Positions 47,761-60,492 are shown, counted from the stretch's first letter. The stretch is DNA of 64,000 nucleotides from Erwinia oleae (GCF_000770305.1 NZ_JNVB01000038.1:1-64000), one strand, 5' to 3'. The notes: generated by a model from the letters alone, not told the origin. Numbers and translations: made by a program.

Positions 47761-49197
47761 TCAACTTGAGCAGCTTACCTCCAGCTTTTTACCCCAGTCC
47801 GGTGGTCGCCGCGTCAGATCGGCAAAGGCTGGCGCATCCTCAAACGGATTGCTCAGCGCCTGATGCAGCCGCGTCAGCACGCTGATATCCTCTTTTTCCG
47901 CCGCTTCAATCGCCGCCTGCGCCAGATAATTTCGCAGAACAATCGCCGGGTTGGCGAGCTTCATCTGCTGCTGGCGCACCGCATCGCTTATCTCTTCCTG
48001 CGCCAGCCGCCGCCGGTAAAGCGTGTACCAGTTATCGAACGCATCGCGATCGATAAACTCATCGCGCAGCGGCGACTGCGCCTGCTGCCGTTCGGTTGCG
48101 CTCAGCAAACGGAAGGTCAGCGTATAGTCGCTGCCTTCGCGCGTCATCAGTGACAGTAAACCGGTAAGCAGATCGTTATCCTCCTGACTTTGCGTGACCA
48201 GCCCCAGCTTCGCACGCATCAGTTCTCCCCAACTGCGCATCAGTTCAGTTTCATATCCCGCCAGCGCCTGCTTTAACTGTTCGGTAGTAAGCAGATCGGA
48301 GAGCGCATGGGCCAGCCGGTTCAGGTTCCACAGACCGATCATCGGCTGATTTTCAAAGCTGTAGCGCCCCTCATAGTCCGAATGATTGCAGATAAAATCG
48401 GGCTGGTAGTCGTCAAGAAAACCGTAAGGTCCGTAGTCCAGCGTCAGCCCCAGTATTGACATGTTATCGGTATTCATCACGCCATGGGCGAAGCCGACGC
48501 TCTGCCAGCGCGCAATCATTCGCGCGGTGCGCTTCACCACATCACTGAACCACAGCAAATAGCGATCCTGCTCCTTCTGCCACTGCGGCCAGTGGTGGCG
48601 GATGGCGTAATCGGCAAGCTGGCGCACCTTATCCGGCTGCCGCGCATAAAAAACGTGCTCAAAATGACCGAACCGCAGATGACTTTCCGCCACGCGCAGC
48701 AGCATTGCGCCACGCTCGACCGTTTCACGGTAAACCGGTTCGTCGCTGGCGATCACGCTCAGCGCGCGCGAGGTGGGTACGCCGAGGTGATGCATCGCTT
48801 CCGAGGCGAGAAACTCGCGCAGCGTCGAACGCAGTACGGCACGCCCGTCGCCCATGCGTGAATAAGGCGTCAGTCCTGCGCCTTTCAGATGCCAGTCCCA
48901 CTTTTTGCCGTCCGGGAGCTGCTGTTCGCCAAGCAGGATCCCGCGACCGTCGCCCAGCTGCCCGGCCCAGACGCCGAACTGATGACCGCTGTAGACCTGT
49001 GCCAGCGGCTGCATACCGGGCAGCAGTGCTTCGCCGCTCAGCACCGCGCTATTGCCACGCACCGCCTCGTCATCCATTCCCAGCTCGCGCGCCAGCGAGC
49101 CGCTGTGATAAAGCAGCCGGGCACCCTTCAGCGGCATGGGCGCGACGCGGGTGTAGAACCCCTCCAGCTCATCATGCCAGGTGTTGTTAAATTGCAT
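47761..49197 (-). CDS. selO: Protein AMPylase SelO (YdiU)
   Basis: A 478-residue pseudokinase-fold enzyme that transfers AMP to proteins and takes part in redox stress. Conserved [40 protein letters not shown], and [25 protein letters not shown] are present, and the C-terminal CSS holds the cysteine that is selenocysteine in some eukaryotic members. The start 49197 follows AGGAG; length equals E. coli. Confidence 0.96.
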   Translation of the reverse strand: MQFNNTWHDELEGFYTRVAPMPLKGARLLYHSGSLARELGMDDEAVRGNSAVLSGEALLPGMQPLAQVYSGHQFGVWAGQLGDGRGILLGEQQLPDGKKWDWHLKGAGLTPYSRMGDGRAVLRSTLREFLASEAMHHLGVPTSRALSVIASDEPVYRETVERGAMLLRVAESHLRFGHFEHVFYARQPDKVRQLADYAIRHHWPQWQKEQDRYLLWFSDVVKRTARMIARWQSVGFAHGVMNTDNMSILGLTLDYGPYGFLDDYQPDFICNHSDYEGRYSFENQPMIGLWNLNRLAHALSDLLTTEQLKQALAGYETELMRSWGELMRAKLGLVTQSQEDNDLLTGLLSLMTREGSDYTLTFRLLSATERQQAQSPLRDEFIDRDAFDNWYTLYRRRLAQEEISDAVRQQQMKLANPAIVLRNYLAQAAIEAAEKEDISVLTRLHQALSNPFEDAPAFADLTRRPPDWGKKLEVSCSS

Positions 49198-49278
49198 ATT
49201 CACTCCTTGCGACTGCCTCAATACATTGACCTGAGTGTAGACCGAAGGAGCGTGGCTTAATACGGAATGAGTGCGGGG

Positions 49279-50022
49279 TTATTGCGTCGGCGGCTCGATC
49301 AGTATGGCAGGTGGCTGAAGCAGCGCATCAAGCGTCTCTTCACCGGCAAATGAGAAAAGCGAACTCTGAATACCGCTAAACGCAAAGCGCCGGATTTTCT
49401 CCAGCGCGGCCAGATCGTCAATACCCTGCACAATAATTTGCTGACAGTGCGGCTTAATATTCTCGATCACGCTGCCAATAAACGGTTTGAAGGAAAGGCG
49501 ATTAAAATTGTGTTGGATAAATCCTTTATCAAACTTAATCTGCCAGAACAGATTATCGTAAATTGCCGTTGAGGGTGCTTTACCCGATCCGTAGTTTTTA
49601 AGCGATAACGCAAATTTTTCACTCAGTCCACTTAATAAATCATTTCCTTTTGCTTGTTTCATGCCGATAAATGTTTCGCTGATTTCCAGCAAAATCATTT
49701 CGAGTGCAGCCATTTTGTGCAACAGCATTTCGTTTTCAAGTATTGCCTTTGCCAGTAGCTCATCAATATTTATTGCCACGTTAACATTGTGCTGCCGAAA
49801 AAAAGCCTGGTGCTTTTCCACACAGTTTATTTGATTTTGAAAAAGCGCCACGCGCTGTGCTTCATTGAGCTGCGGCAGTAGCATATCGTATGGGATGGCG
49901 ACATTTGCCGTACTGTGGGAAAAATGCGTGAGCAGTTCGACAGCGAGCAGCCGTCCGTCGAAGCTGTAGAGGGGATAAAATGCCGTATAGCTTTTGTAAT
50001 CTGCTTCCAGATAGATTTTCAT
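49279..50022 (-). CDS. ydiV: Degenerate EAL-domain protein YdiV-like (anti-FlhDC)
   Basis: A 247-residue EAL-fold protein. In E. coli and Salmonella YdiV binds FlhD, blocks FlhDC and sends it to ClpXP, so lowering motility; it does not cleave c-di-GMP. The EAL signature is changed to VELLTHFSHS, as in YdiV (VELITHF), and other catalytic acids are missing. Similarity to E. coli YdiV is modest (MKIYLE start, DNLFWQIKFDKGFIQ and SFKPFI segments). The ATG at 50022 is chosen by that match. It lies between selO and nlpC, as in E. coli. Confidence 0.82.
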   Translation of the reverse strand: MKIYLEADYKSYTAFYPLYSFDGRLLAVELLTHFSHSTANVAIPYDMLLPQLNEAQRVALFQNQINCVEKHQAFFRQHNVNVAINIDELLAKAILENEMLLHKMAALEMILLEISETFIGMKQAKGNDLLSGLSEKFALSLKNYGSGKAPSTAIYDNLFWQIKFDKGFIQHNFNRLSFKPFIGSVIENIKPHCQQIIVQGIDDLAALEKIRRFAFSGIQSSLFSFAGEETLDALLQPPAILIEPPTQ

Positions 50023-50195
50023 TATTATCGCCAGGCAAAGTGGCAATTCCCACCGCCCGCACTCTCAGCACGCTATCACTGACGTTCATGAGATGAAACG
50101 GGCGACCGCAATCCGATGACAACGCTACCATATTATCCGTTAAAAAGATGGTTTCTGACCAACACATCAACCAGATAAGCAGACAAAAGTTTTAA

Positions 50196-50654
50196 TCAGA
50201 TCCTTCTCGCCTGCCAGAATACTTTTTTCCAGTAAACGTTATCCAGGGAGGAGCGGATAACGCCCTGGCTGGTGGACGCGTGAATAAACTGGTTATCAGT
50301 GTCATAAATGCCAACGTGCAGACCATTCTCGCCGCCGCCGGTTTTAAAAAATACCAGGTCGCCGGGCAGAAGATCGTCTTTGTCGATCTCCGTGCCAATA
50401 TCCGTCTGCGCCCTGGTGGTTCGTGGTAGCTGAAGCGCAAAACGATCGCGGAAGGTTAAAAAAACAAAGCCGGAGCAATCCACACCGCCGCGCCCCATAC
50501 CGCCATAGCGATACGGCGTGCCACGCCACTGCACAAGCTGATCGTTGAGCTGAGCAATGACGGTGATTGAATCAGACAGGCGTCCGTTTGGCGGCGGTGC
50601 CTGATGGCTACAGCCCGCAAGCATAATAATCAGAAGCAGAAACCAGCAGCGCAT
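50196..50654 (-). CDS. nlpC: NlpC/P60 lipoprotein NlpC
   Basis: A 152-residue lipoprotein with a peptidoglycan endopeptidase fold. Lipobox MLAGC with Cys15; catalytic Cys60 in GVDCSGFVF, His113 in LHVGIY and His125 in FIHAS. Its exact substrate is not settled. In E. coli it is next to btuD on the same strand. Confidence 0.93.
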   Translation of the reverse strand: MRCWFLLLIIMLAGCSHQAPPPNGRLSDSITVIAQLNDQLVQWRGTPYRYGGMGRGGVDCSGFVFLTFRDRFALQLPRTTRAQTDIGTEIDKDDLLPGDLVFFKTGGGENGLHVGIYDTDNQFIHASTSQGVIRSSLDNVYWKKVFWQARRI

Positions 50655-50718
50655 AGGGAAACCCTGAAAATATGACGGTTTACTCTACCCGGAAAAGCGC
50701 GCGTCAGGCAACGGGCGC

Positions 50719-51461
50719 TCAAAAAAAGGTGGTCAGCAACGCGTGCCCTTCCACATTCAGACGACGGAACGGGATCGCGTACACCTCGCTCAGCCGTTCA
50801 GGCTGGAGCACCTCGTCGGCGGCGCCGCTGGCGCGATCACCGTTCCCTCTTTCATCAGCCAGACGCTGCGCGCATGGTGCAGCGTGTGGTTGATATCATG
50901 ACCGCTGACAATGGCGGTAATGCCGGTGGCCACCAGCGCCGCGAGCTGTGCGTCAAATGCCGCCTGCTGCGCCAGGTCAAGCCCGGTGAGGGGCTCGTCC
51001 AGCAGCAGAAGCTGGCCTTCCGGCTGTGAAATCTGACAGAAAACTGCCGCCAGCCTGACGCGCTGCCACTCTCCGCCTGAAAGCTGATAAAGCGGGCGCG
51101 CCAGCTTGTCCTCAAGCTGAAAACGCTGACAGATCGCGCTCAGCATGTCGTCGCGCTGCGGCGCGTCAGCGGGTTGATGGAGACTCAGATAATGCCAGAC
51201 CGGCATCATGTCCGGCTTCGGTGCCTGCTGGTGCAGGAAAGCGCGACGGCGCGACAGCGCAACCGCTGACCATGCCGCAAGCGGCCGGCCGGCGAACAGC
51301 ATCTCTCCTTCTGCCGGAAGCAGTCCGGCGAGCGCGGCGAGCAACGTGCTCTTACCGGCGCCGTTTGGCCCCAGCAGATGGATCAGTTCGCCCTTTGTCA
51401 CGTCCGCACTAACAGGCGCCAGCCGCGACGGCACCGCCAGATCATGGCACGAAAGCAGCAT
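50719..51461 (-). pseudogene. btuD: Vitamin B12 ABC ATPase BtuD, frameshifted near the C-terminus
   Basis: The intact frame (50790-51461, 223 codons) has Walker A GPNGAGKST (31-39), signature LSGGEWQRVRLAAV, and Walker B LLLLDEPLTGLDL, but ends in an unrelated tail after GTVIAP. In the next frame the true C-terminus continues from 50832 down to a stop at 50719 (SGAADEVLQPERLSEVYA, FRRLNVEGHALLT), which matches E. coli BtuD. The whole span is 743 bases, not divisible by three; the shift is near 50830-50836. Its ATG overlaps the btuE stop as TAATG. The nucleotide-binding core is complete, so residual function cannot be excluded. Confidence 0.85.
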
Positions 51462-52006
51462 TACTTCGCCAGCGCCTGCCTGATGCTTTCTTCAATGACG
51501 GAACTTTCAGGCTCCATATCCGGCGAAAACCGCGCCAGAACGTTGCCGTCGCGCCCAATCAGGAATTTTTCGAAGTTCCACAGGATGTCGCCATGCTGCT
51601 TCGGCGCGCGGCCTTTGCTGCTCATTCGTTCCAGAAAACCGCTGTTTTCAGGCGCGACGGCATCCGGCTTCGCGGCAATTAACGCCTTATAGAGCGGATG
51701 GCGATCCGGCCCGTTCACCTCGATTTTACTGAACATCGGGAAGGTGACGCCCCAGGTGGTTGAGCAAAAGGTTTTGATCTCCTCCTCGCTGCCCGGCTCC
51801 TGCCCTGAAAACGCATTGCAGGGAAAGCCCAGCACGCTGAATCCCTGCGCCTGCCATCTCTTATGCAGGTTTTCCAGCTGTTCATACTGCGGCGTCAGTC
51901 CACATTTTGATGCCACGTTCACCACCAGCAGGACGTTATCCCGCCACTCAGCCAGACGGGTGCGGTCGCCATCAATCGTGATCAGTTCGGTATCATAAAG
52001 CGTCAT
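51461..52006 (-). CDS. btuE: Glutathione peroxidase-type peroxidase BtuE
   Basis: A 181-residue thiol peroxidase that reduces lipid and hydrogen peroxides, with thioredoxin as a good donor in E. coli. The peroxidatic cysteine is in NVASKCGLTPQY near residue 35; LGFPCNAFSGQEPGS and WNFEKFLIGRDG hold the Gln/Trp and the resolving region. It is intact although its neighbours btuC and btuD are broken. It is not required for B12 transport. Confidence 0.94.
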   Translation of the reverse strand: MTLYDTELITIDGDRTRLAEWRDNVLLVVNVASKCGLTPQYEQLENLHKRWQAQGFSVLGFPCNAFSGQEPGSEEEIKTFCSTTWGVTFPMFSKIEVNGPDRHPLYKALIAAKPDAVAPENSGFLERMSSKGRAPKQHGDILWNFEKFLIGRDGNVLARFSPDMEPESSVIEESIRQALAK

Positions 52007-52032
52007 TCTGTTCTCCTGTTCAGGTGAAAAAG

Positions 52033-53005
52033 TTAAGCACGATGTTTAACTAACAGCCAGATAAAGACCGGCGCGCCGAGCGTGGCCGTGACCACGCCCA
52101 CCGGCAGTTCAGCGGCGGATATCGCCAGACGGGCAACGATGTCGGCCGCCAACAATACGCTGCCGCCCGCCAGCGCGCTGGCCGGTAGCAACACGCGGTG
52201 ATCGGCCAGCTGGTTCAGCCGCAGAATGTGCGGCACCACCAGTCCGATAAAACCAATGGCGCCCGCCAGCGCCACGCTGATGCCGGCCAGCCAGCCAATC
52301 GCCAGCACCAGCCCGCTGCGGGTTAACATCAGTGAAAGACCAAGCTGGCGGGCAGACACGCTGCCCAGCGCCAGCAGATTCAGCGTTTGCCAGCGCGTGC
52401 ACAGCCAGATCAGCACCGGCAACAGTGCCAGCATCAGCCAGCCGTGGCGCCAGTCGACACCGCCAAAGCCGCCCATCATCCAGTACATCAGCTGACGCAA
52501 ATCCAGGCTGGTGCTGAAGTAAACGGCCCAGGTCATGATTGCGCTGCAAATGATGCCGAGCGCGACGCCCGCCAGCAGCAGGCGGCTGGCGGCGTGCGAA
52601 AAAAAGCAGCACGAGCGTAACGGTCAGCGCACCGACCATCGCACAGATACTGAGCTGCCACAGCGAGCCGCTGCCCGCAAAGATGCCCAGCACCAGCCCA
52701 ACTCCTGCGCCATTAGACACGCCCAGCAGGCCAGGTTCCGCCAGCGGATTTTCAAACAGCGCCTGCATCACCGCGCCCGCGACGGCCAGCGATGCGCCCG
52801 TCAGCAGCACCGCCAGCGCACGCGGCAGCCGAAGCTGCCACACAAACAGTCTGGCATCCTGATTCAGCCACTGGTCGGGCAGCAGCCACCGTTCGCCCGC
52901 GCACAGGCTGAGCAGCAAAAGCAGCAGCGTGAGGGCGACCAGCCCGGCCAGCCAGCGCTGATGATGGTGCCGCGCACGTTCGCGGCAGGTAGAAAGTTGA
53001 GTCAT
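52033..53005 (-). pseudogene. btuC: Vitamin B12 permease BtuC, frameshifted
   Basis: The N-terminal half (53005 to about 52590) contains [29 protein letters not shown] and [20 protein letters not shown] of BtuC. The second half continues in another frame from about 52588 to the stop at 52033 ([45 protein letters not shown]). Compared with the spacing in E. coli, about 11 bases are missing between ARR and SRLLL, so the reading frame breaks in the middle of the membrane domain. The protein is unlikely to work as a permease. Confidence 0.85.
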
Positions 53006-53044
53006 CCGTACGATATTGAGTTGAGAACGCGCGTTACCGCAAAG

Positions 53045-53065
53045 AAAAAGGCCGCACAGGCGGCC
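53045..53065 (-). terminator. Terminator of ihfA
   Basis: On the minus strand GGCCGC-CTGT-GCGGCC is followed by T5. Confidence 0.88.
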
Positions 53066-53082
53066 TTTTCAGGATAAAAAAA

Positions 53083-53382
53083 TCAGTCTTCTTTCGGCGA
53101 AGCGTTCTCGACGCGGCTTTTGAGTTTCTGTCCCGGCCGGAACGTAACCACTCTGCGCGCGGTAATCGGAATGTCTTCACCGGTTTTAGGATTCCGTCCC
53201 GGACGTTGATTTTTGTCGCGAAGGTCAAAATTACCAAATCCTGATAGTTTCACCTGCTCACCGTTTTCTAAAGCACGACGCACCTCTTCAAAAAACAGCT
53301 CCACCAGTTCTTTGGCGTCCCTTTTGCTAAGCCCCAGCTTTTCAAAAAGGTATTCAGACATCTCAGCTTTTGTAAGCGCCAT
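53083..53382 (-). CDS. ihfA: Integration host factor alpha subunit
   Basis: A 99-residue DNA-bending protein of the HU/IHF family. The beta-arm [20 protein letters not shown] holds the proline that intercalates into [31 protein letters not shown] is almost identical to E. coli. It begins 4 bp after the pheT stop and is part of the thrS-to-ihfA operon. Confidence 0.98.
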   Translation of the reverse strand: MALTKAEMSEYLFEKLGLSKRDAKELVELFFEEVRRALENGEQVKLSGFGNFDLRDKNQRPGRNPKTGEDIPITARRVVTFRPGQKLKSRVENASPKED

Positions 53383-53386
53383 AGGT

Positions 53387-55774
53387 TCAATCCCTCAAGG
53401 TTGCCTGGAATCGCTCTTTTAACGCCGCAACACATTTGGCGACGGTTGCAGCGATCTCCTCTTCTTCGAGTGTCCGACTGGTATCTTGTAAAATCAGGCT
53501 GATAGCAAGGCTCTTAAAACCTTCGTTTACGCCCTTACCACGGTACACGTCAAACAAGTTTACGCCAACTACCTGATTTACGCCAACTTTCTTACACTCC
53601 GCAATAATATCTGCTGCGGGTACCGTTTCCGCTACCACAACAGCGATATCGCGACGGTTTGCCGGGAAGCGTGAAATATCGCTCGCATCAGGCAGGACGC
53701 GGTCTGAAACCTTATCCCACTCCAGTTCGAATACCACCGTGCGACCGTTAAGATCCAGTTTTCGTTCCAGTTCCGGGTGTACCACACCGATAATCCCGAC
53801 GTGTTCGCCCTGCAAATAAATTGCCGCACTCTGCCCCGGATGGAGAGCCGGATGCGGTTCGGCGCGGAACTCGATTTCCGCCAGGCGGCCGGTTAAATCG
53901 AGGACGGATTCCAAATCGCCTTTTAAATCATAGAAGTCAACTGGCTGACGCGCCACATCCCAATGTTCTTCAAGGCGTGCGCCGCAGATGACGCCTGCCA
54001 GCATAACGTCCTGACGGATCCCCAGGTTTGCCTGTGTATCAGGCACAAAGCGCAGCCCGGCTTCAAACAGACGTACGCGGCTTTGCTGGCGATTTTGATT
54101 ATATTCCACCGCCGTCAGCAGGCCGGTCAGCAGCGAAAGGCGCATGGCCGACATCTCGACGGAGATCGGGCTGGGCAGCACCAGCGGCGCTTCGCCGGGA
54201 TGGAGCAGCGCCTGAACTTTAGGATCGACAAAGCTGTAGGTAATGGCTTCCTGATAGCCTTTGTCCACCAGCATAGTTTTTACGCGCTTCAGCGACAGAT
54301 TCGCTTCGCGATGGCGCGTCATCTCCAGGCTGGCCTTCACCGGCACGTTGGGAATGTTGTTATAGCCATAGATCCGCGCGACCTCTTCAACGAGATCCTC
54401 TTCGATTTCCATATCGAAACGCCATGATGGCGCCACGGCCTGCCACGCGCCGTCGGTAACCGTCACGTCACAGCCGAGACGTTGCAGAATATCGCTGACC
54501 TCCTGATCGGTAATGACATGGCCGATCAGGCGATCGAGCTTTTCACGCCGCAGCGTGATGGTGGCGCGCTTCGGCAGCGCCTCATTGTGCGTAACATCAA
54601 TTACCGGGCCGGCCTCGCCGCCGCAGATCTCCAGCAGCAGGCGCGTGGCGCGCTCCATGGCGTTGTATTGCAGTTCAGGATCGACGCCGCGCTCGTAGCG
54701 GTGAGAAGCATCGGTATGCAGGCCGTGGCGACGCGCGCGACCCGTGATCGCAAGCGGGCTGAAGAAGGCGCACTCCAGCAGCACGTTGCAGGTCGCTTCA
54801 TTCACGCCTGAGTGCTCGCCGCCAAAAATGCCGCCCATTGCCAGCGCTTTCTGGTGGTCAGCAATCACCAGCGTATCCGCATTGAGTTTTGCTTCGGTGC
54901 CGTCGAGCAGCGTCAGCGTTTCACCCTCTTCCGCCATGCGCACGATGATGCCGCCGTCGATGCGATCCAGGTCGAAAGCATGCATCGGCTGGCCCAGCTC
55001 CAGCAGAACAAAGTTGGTCACATCCACCACCGGATCGATAGAGCGGATACCGCAGCGGCGCAGCTTCTCGCGCATCCACAGCGGCGTGGCGGCGCTTACA
55101 TTTACGCCTTTAATCACGCGGCCCAGATAGCGCGGACAGGCCTCGGGCGCATCAACCTGAATGGGAAACGTATCCTGAAGGGTGGCGGCGACCGGCTCAA
55201 TGCGCGGCCCGTTCAGCGTCAGCTTATTCAGCACCGCGACATCGCGCGCCACGCCAATGATGCCCAGGCAGTCGGCACGGTTAGGCGTGACGCTGATCTC
55301 GATGGTGCTGTCGTCAAGGTGAAGGAATTCACGGATATCCGTCCCGACCGGCGCGTCAGCGGGCAGCTCGATAATACCGCTGTGATCGTCGGAAATGCCC
55401 AGTTCGGAGAAAGAGCAGAGCATGCCCTCAGACGGTTCGCCGCGCAGCTTAGCCGCTTTAATTTTGAAATCGCCCGGCAGCACGGCGCCAATCGTTGCCA
55501 CGGCAACCTTCAGGCCCTGACGGCAGTTTGGCGCGCCGCAGACGATATCCAGCAGGCGTTCACCGCCCACGTTGATTTTCGTTACGCGCAGTTTGTCGGC
55601 GTTGGGGTGCTGGCCGCACTCAACCACCTCACCCACCACCACGCCGTGAAATGCGCCTGCAACGGCGTCCACGCCGTCCACTTCCAGGCCGGCCATGGTG
55701 ATTTGTTCAGACAATGCTGCGCTGTCGATGGCCGGGTTAACCCATTCACGTAACCAGAGTTCGCTGAATTTCAT
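53387..55774 (-). CDS. pheT: Phenylalanyl-tRNA synthetase beta subunit
   Basis: A 795-residue subunit with an N-terminal tRNA-binding EMAP-like domain ([23 protein letters not shown], about residues 45-66), B3/B4 editing domain, B5, and the C-terminal ferredoxin-like FDX-ACB domain ([17 protein letters not shown]). With PheS it forms the alpha2-beta2 enzyme. Start [17 protein letters not shown]; it is 15 bp after pheS. Confidence 0.97.
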   Translation of the reverse strand: MKFSELWLREWVNPAIDSAALSEQITMAGLEVDGVDAVAGAFHGVVVGEVVECGQHPNADKLRVTKINVGGERLLDIVCGAPNCRQGLKVAVATIGAVLPGDFKIKAAKLRGEPSEGMLCSFSELGISDDHSGIIELPADAPVGTDIREFLHLDDSTIEISVTPNRADCLGIIGVARDVAVLNKLTLNGPRIEPVAATLQDTFPIQVDAPEACPRYLGRVIKGVNVSAATPLWMREKLRRCGIRSIDPVVDVTNFVLLELGQPMHAFDLDRIDGGIIVRMAEEGETLTLLDGTEAKLNADTLVIADHQKALAMGGIFGGEHSGVNEATCNVLLECAFFSPLAITGRARRHGLHTDASHRYERGVDPELQYNAMERATRLLLEICGGEAGPVIDVTHNEALPKRATITLRREKLDRLIGHVITDQEVSDILQRLGCDVTVTDGAWQAVAPSWRFDMEIEEDLVEEVARIYGYNNIPNVPVKASLEMTRHREANLSLKRVKTMLVDKGYQEAITYSFVDPKVQALLHPGEAPLVLPSPISVEMSAMRLSLLTGLLTAVEYNQNRQQSRVRLFEAGLRFVPDTQANLGIRQDVMLAGVICGARLEEHWDVARQPVDFYDLKGDLESVLDLTGRLAEIEFRAEPHPALHPGQSAAIYLQGEHVGIIGVVHPELERKLDLNGRTVVFELEWDKVSDRVLPDASDISRFPANRRDIAVVVAETVPAADIIAECKKVGVNQVVGVNLFDVYRGKGVNEGFKSLAISLILQDTSRTLEEEEIAATVAKCVAALKERFQATLRD

Positions 55775-55789
55775 TCGTGTTACCCGCTC

Positions 55790-56969
<1,180 letters not shown>

Positions 56970-57013
56970 AATGTTGTGACCTTCGATAGGCATTTGTGCA
57001 GACTACAGATAAT

Positions 57014-57039
57014 AAAAGAGGGAGACAAGCTCCCTCTTT
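57014..57039 (-). terminator. Terminator after rplT
   Basis: On the minus strand AAAGAGGGAG-CTTGT-CTCCCTCTTT is followed by TATTAT. Confidence 0.85.
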
Positions 57040-57047
57040 CAACTGGC

Positions 57048-57416
<369 letters not shown>

Positions 57417-57443
57417 TTATATTCTGATTTAAAAAATAATGAC

Positions 57444-57641
<198 letters not shown>

Positions 57642-57688
57642 TTAAAACATCCACTTCGCATTGTTAATAAAATGAATCAGACAGGCGA

Positions 57689-57722
57689 ATAAAAATCCGC
57701 GCGGCGTGAACCGCAACGGATT
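57689..57722 (-). promoter_or_regulatory. Hairpin with U run between infC and rpmI
   Basis: On the minus strand AATCCG-TT-GCGG-TTCACG-CCGC-G-CGGATT is followed by TTTATT. It could be a partial terminator or part of the L20 control site of rpmI-rplT. Confidence 0.6.
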
Positions 57723-57738
57723 GTCATTACTTTATGGC

Positions 57739-58290
57739 CTACTGTTTCTTCTTCGGAGCGAGCACCATGATCATCTGACGCCCTTCAATTTTTGAAGGGA
57801 AGGATTCAACGATAGCTAAATCCGTGTCTTCGCACAGATCTTTACGGACGCGGTTAAGCATCTCCATACCGATCTGCTGGTGCGCCATTTCACGACCGCG
57901 AAAACGCAGCGTGATTTTGGCTTTATCGCCCTCTTCCAGAAAGCGAACCAGGTTGCGTAGTTTTACCTGATAGTCGCCATCATCGGTGCCAGGACGGAAT
58001 TTAATTTCCTTAACCTGAATAACTTTTTGCTTTTTCTTCTGTTCTTTAGAAGATTTGCTTTTTTCGTAAAGGAATTTGCCGTAATCCATGATACGGCAAA
58101 CGGGCGGCTCGGCGTTAGGGCTGATTTCTACTAAATCAACGCCCGCCTCTTCAGCTTTTTCCAAAGCTTCATTCAGACTGACAATGCCAATCTGCTCGCC
58201 ATCGACGCCAGTCAGGCGAACCTCATTGGCGCGAATTTCTTTGTTGATGCGATTAGGACGCGCCGGTTGGACTCTTTTTCCGCCTTTAAT
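57739..58290 (-). CDS. infC: Translation initiation factor IF-3 (ATT start)
   Basis: A 183-residue factor that checks start codons on the 30S subunit. The start is ATT at 58290, after GGAGG, giving [15 protein letters not shown], as in E. coli, where this rare codon is used for autoregulation by IF-3. The first ATG-like frame at 58164 is internal. The C-domain ends [16 protein letters not shown]. It has three extra residues ([13 protein letters not shown]) relative to E. coli. It is 3 bp after thrS. Confidence 0.95.
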   Translation of the reverse strand: MKGGKRVQPARPNRINKEIRANEVRLTGVDGEQIGIVSLNEALEKAEEAGVDLVEISPNAEPPVCRIMDYGKFLYEKSKSSKEQKKKQKVIQVKEIKFRPGTDDGDYQVKLRNLVRFLEEGDKAKITLRFRGREMAHQQIGMEMLNRVRKDLCEDTDLAIVESFPSKIEGRQMIMVLAPKKKQ

Positions 58291-58293
58291 ACT

Positions 58294-60222
58294 TTATTCC
58301 TCCAGTTGATGAAGATTGCGGCTGCGTATCTCGTCATGCAGCTTCGCGATCACGTCGTTTACGTCCATGCTTCCCAGGTCTTTACCGCGGCGGGTGCGAA
58401 CGGCAACTTTGCCTGCTTCCACCTCTTTATCACCACAGACCAGCATATAAGGGACACGACGTAAAGTGTGCTCACGGATTTTAAAGCCAATCTTCTCGTT
58501 TCTCAAGTCCGCTTTTACACGAATGCCCGCATTCTGAAGTTTTCGGGTCAATTCTGCAACATATTCGGACTGACTATCGGTGATATTCATCACCACCACT
58601 TGCACAGGTGCCAGCCAGGTTGGGAAGAAGCCAGCGTACTCTTCAGTAAGAATACCAATAAAGCGTTCGACCGATCCCAGGATAGCGCGGTGAATCATCA
58701 CCGGCACCTGACGTTCATTATTTTCACCCACGTAGGACGCGCTCAGGCGACCCGGTAACGAAAAGTCGAGCTGAACGGTGCCGCACTGCCAGGCGCGATC
58801 GAGGCAATCGTGCAGAGTAAACTCAATCTTCGGCCCGTAAAACGCGCCCTCGCCCGGTTGATACTCAAACGGGATAGCGTTCTCTTCCAGCGCCGCGGCG
58901 AGATCTGCTTCGGCGCGATCCCACAGGTCGTCTGAACCGATACGTTTTGTCGGACGGGTTGAGAGTTTTACCGCGATTTTCTCAAAACCGAAGGTGCTGT
59001 ACATGTCATAAACCATGCGAATGCAGCTGTTTACTTCGCTGCGCACCTGCTCTTCTGTACAGAAGATGTGCGCATCGTCCTGCGTGAATCCGCGCACGCG
59101 CATCAGGCCATGCAGCGCGCCCGAAGGTTCGTTGCGGTGACAGCTGCCGAACTCCGCCATACGTAATGGCAGGTCGCGGTATGATTTTAGACCCTGATTG
59201 AAAATCTGCACGTGGCCGGGGCAGTTCATCGGCTTGATGCAATATTCACGGTTCTCTGAAGAAGTAGTGAACATCGCTTCTTTGTAGTTTTCCCAGTGGC
59301 CGGTTTTTTCCCACAGCACGCGGTCCATCATCAATGGGCCTTTCACTTCCTGATAGTCATATTCAGTCAGCTTGCTGCGCACAAACACTTCCAGCTCGCG
59401 GAAGATGGTCCAGCCGTCGTTGTGCCAGAATACCATGCCCGGGGCCTCTTCCTGCATATGATAGAGGTCGAGCTGCTTGCCGATTTTACGGTGATCGCGC
59501 TTCGCCGCCTCTTCCAGGCGCTGTAGGTAGGCAGAGAGCTGCTTCTTATCGGCCCAGGCGGTGCCGTAGATGCGTTGCAACATTTTATTGTTGCTGTCAC
59601 CGCGCCAGTAGGCGCCGGAGAGTTTTTGCAGTTTAAAATGATGGCAAAAACGCATGTTAGGTACGTGCGGGCCACGACACATATCGATGTATTCCTGATG
59701 ATGATACAGGCCGGGACGATCGTCATGGCTGATGTTTTCATCAAGAATGATGGTCTTATAGGTTTCACCGCGGGCCGCGAACACGTCGCGCGCTTCCTGC
59801 CAGCTCACCTTTTTCTTTACCACGTCGTAATTGCTTTCGGCCAGCTGGTGCATGCGCTTTTCCAACTGCTCGAGATCTTCCTGAGTCAGGGTGCGATCGA
59901 TATCAACGTCATAATAGAAGCCGTTGTCGATAACCGGGCCGATGGCCATTTTGGTGCCGGGCCAAAGCTGCTTGATGGCGTGCCCTAACAGGTGCGCGCA
60001 GGAGTGGCGAATGATTTCAAGACCCGCCTCATCCTTCGCGGTGATAATGGCCACGCTGGCGTCGTCGGTGATGGGATCAACCGCATCCACCAGTTCGCCG
60101 TTAACGCGACCGGCAATGCAGGCTTTGGCAAGACCGGGGCCAATATCGAGGGCAATATCCATTACGCTGACGGCACGATCAAAACTACGCTGGCTTCCAT
60201 CAGGAAGAGTAATTACTGGCAT
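58294..60222 (-). CDS. thrS: Threonyl-tRNA synthetase
   Basis: A 642-residue class II synthetase. TGS domain at the N-terminus ([21 protein letters not shown]), N2 editing domain with [13 protein letters not shown], and catalytic domain with zinc ligands Cys in [11 protein letters not shown] and two downstream histidines; anticodon-binding domain at the C-terminus. It is first of the operon thrS-infC-rpmI-rplT and represses its own mRNA. Confidence 0.98.
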   Translation of the reverse strand: MPVITLPDGSQRSFDRAVSVMDIALDIGPGLAKACIAGRVNGELVDAVDPITDDASVAIITAKDEAGLEIIRHSCAHLLGHAIKQLWPGTKMAIGPVIDNGFYYDVDIDRTLTQEDLEQLEKRMHQLAESNYDVVKKKVSWQEARDVFAARGETYKTIILDENISHDDRPGLYHHQEYIDMCRGPHVPNMRFCHHFKLQKLSGAYWRGDSNNKMLQRIYGTAWADKKQLSAYLQRLEEAAKRDHRKIGKQLDLYHMQEEAPGMVFWHNDGWTIFRELEVFVRSKLTEYDYQEVKGPLMMDRVLWEKTGHWENYKEAMFTTSSENREYCIKPMNCPGHVQIFNQGLKSYRDLPLRMAEFGSCHRNEPSGALHGLMRVRGFTQDDAHIFCTEEQVRSEVNSCIRMVYDMYSTFGFEKIAVKLSTRPTKRIGSDDLWDRAEADLAAALEENAIPFEYQPGEGAFYGPKIEFTLHDCLDRAWQCGTVQLDFSLPGRLSASYVGENNERQVPVMIHRAILGSVERFIGILTEEYAGFFPTWLAPVQVVVMNITDSQSEYVAELTRKLQNAGIRVKADLRNEKIGFKIREHTLRRVPYMLVCGDKEVEAGKVAVRTRRGKDLGSMDVNDVIAKLHDEIRSRNLHQLEE

Positions 60223-60244
60223 GTTACATCCTTAATTGCAGTGG

Positions 60245-60268
60245 TAACCCATACGCAAGGCTACATAC
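60245..60268 (-). promoter_or_regulatory. tRNA-Thr-like arm in the thrS leader
   Basis: On the minus strand GTAGCC-TTGCGTAT-GGGTTAC forms an imperfect stem with a loop containing CGT, like the anticodon arm mimic that ThrRS binds in the E. coli thrS leader. It ends about 22 bp before the thrS ATG. Confidence 0.55.
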
Positions 60269-60466
60269 AACGTTGATTCTTAAAATGTGTCAGGTCGATG
60301 AGACTTGAAACCGACTTACGGTTGTCCGTTTGGTGCTCCGCCTGGCTAAGACGTTCACTATTTTCGCAATCAGCGAAAGCACTGAAGGATGAGTATCTTA
60401 CACGCTACAGAGGGCAGGTCAAAGAAAGCGCAGAGAAGAATTTTTATCGCAGAGAGGATAAGACCA

Positions 60467-60483
60467 GGCCGGGAGATCCGGCC
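60467..60483 (-). terminator. Hairpin after ydiY
   Basis: GGCCGG-GAGAT-CCGGCC, 10 bp beyond the ydiY stop. The T tail is weak. Confidence 0.6.
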
Positions 60484-60492
60484 CGGTGCGTA

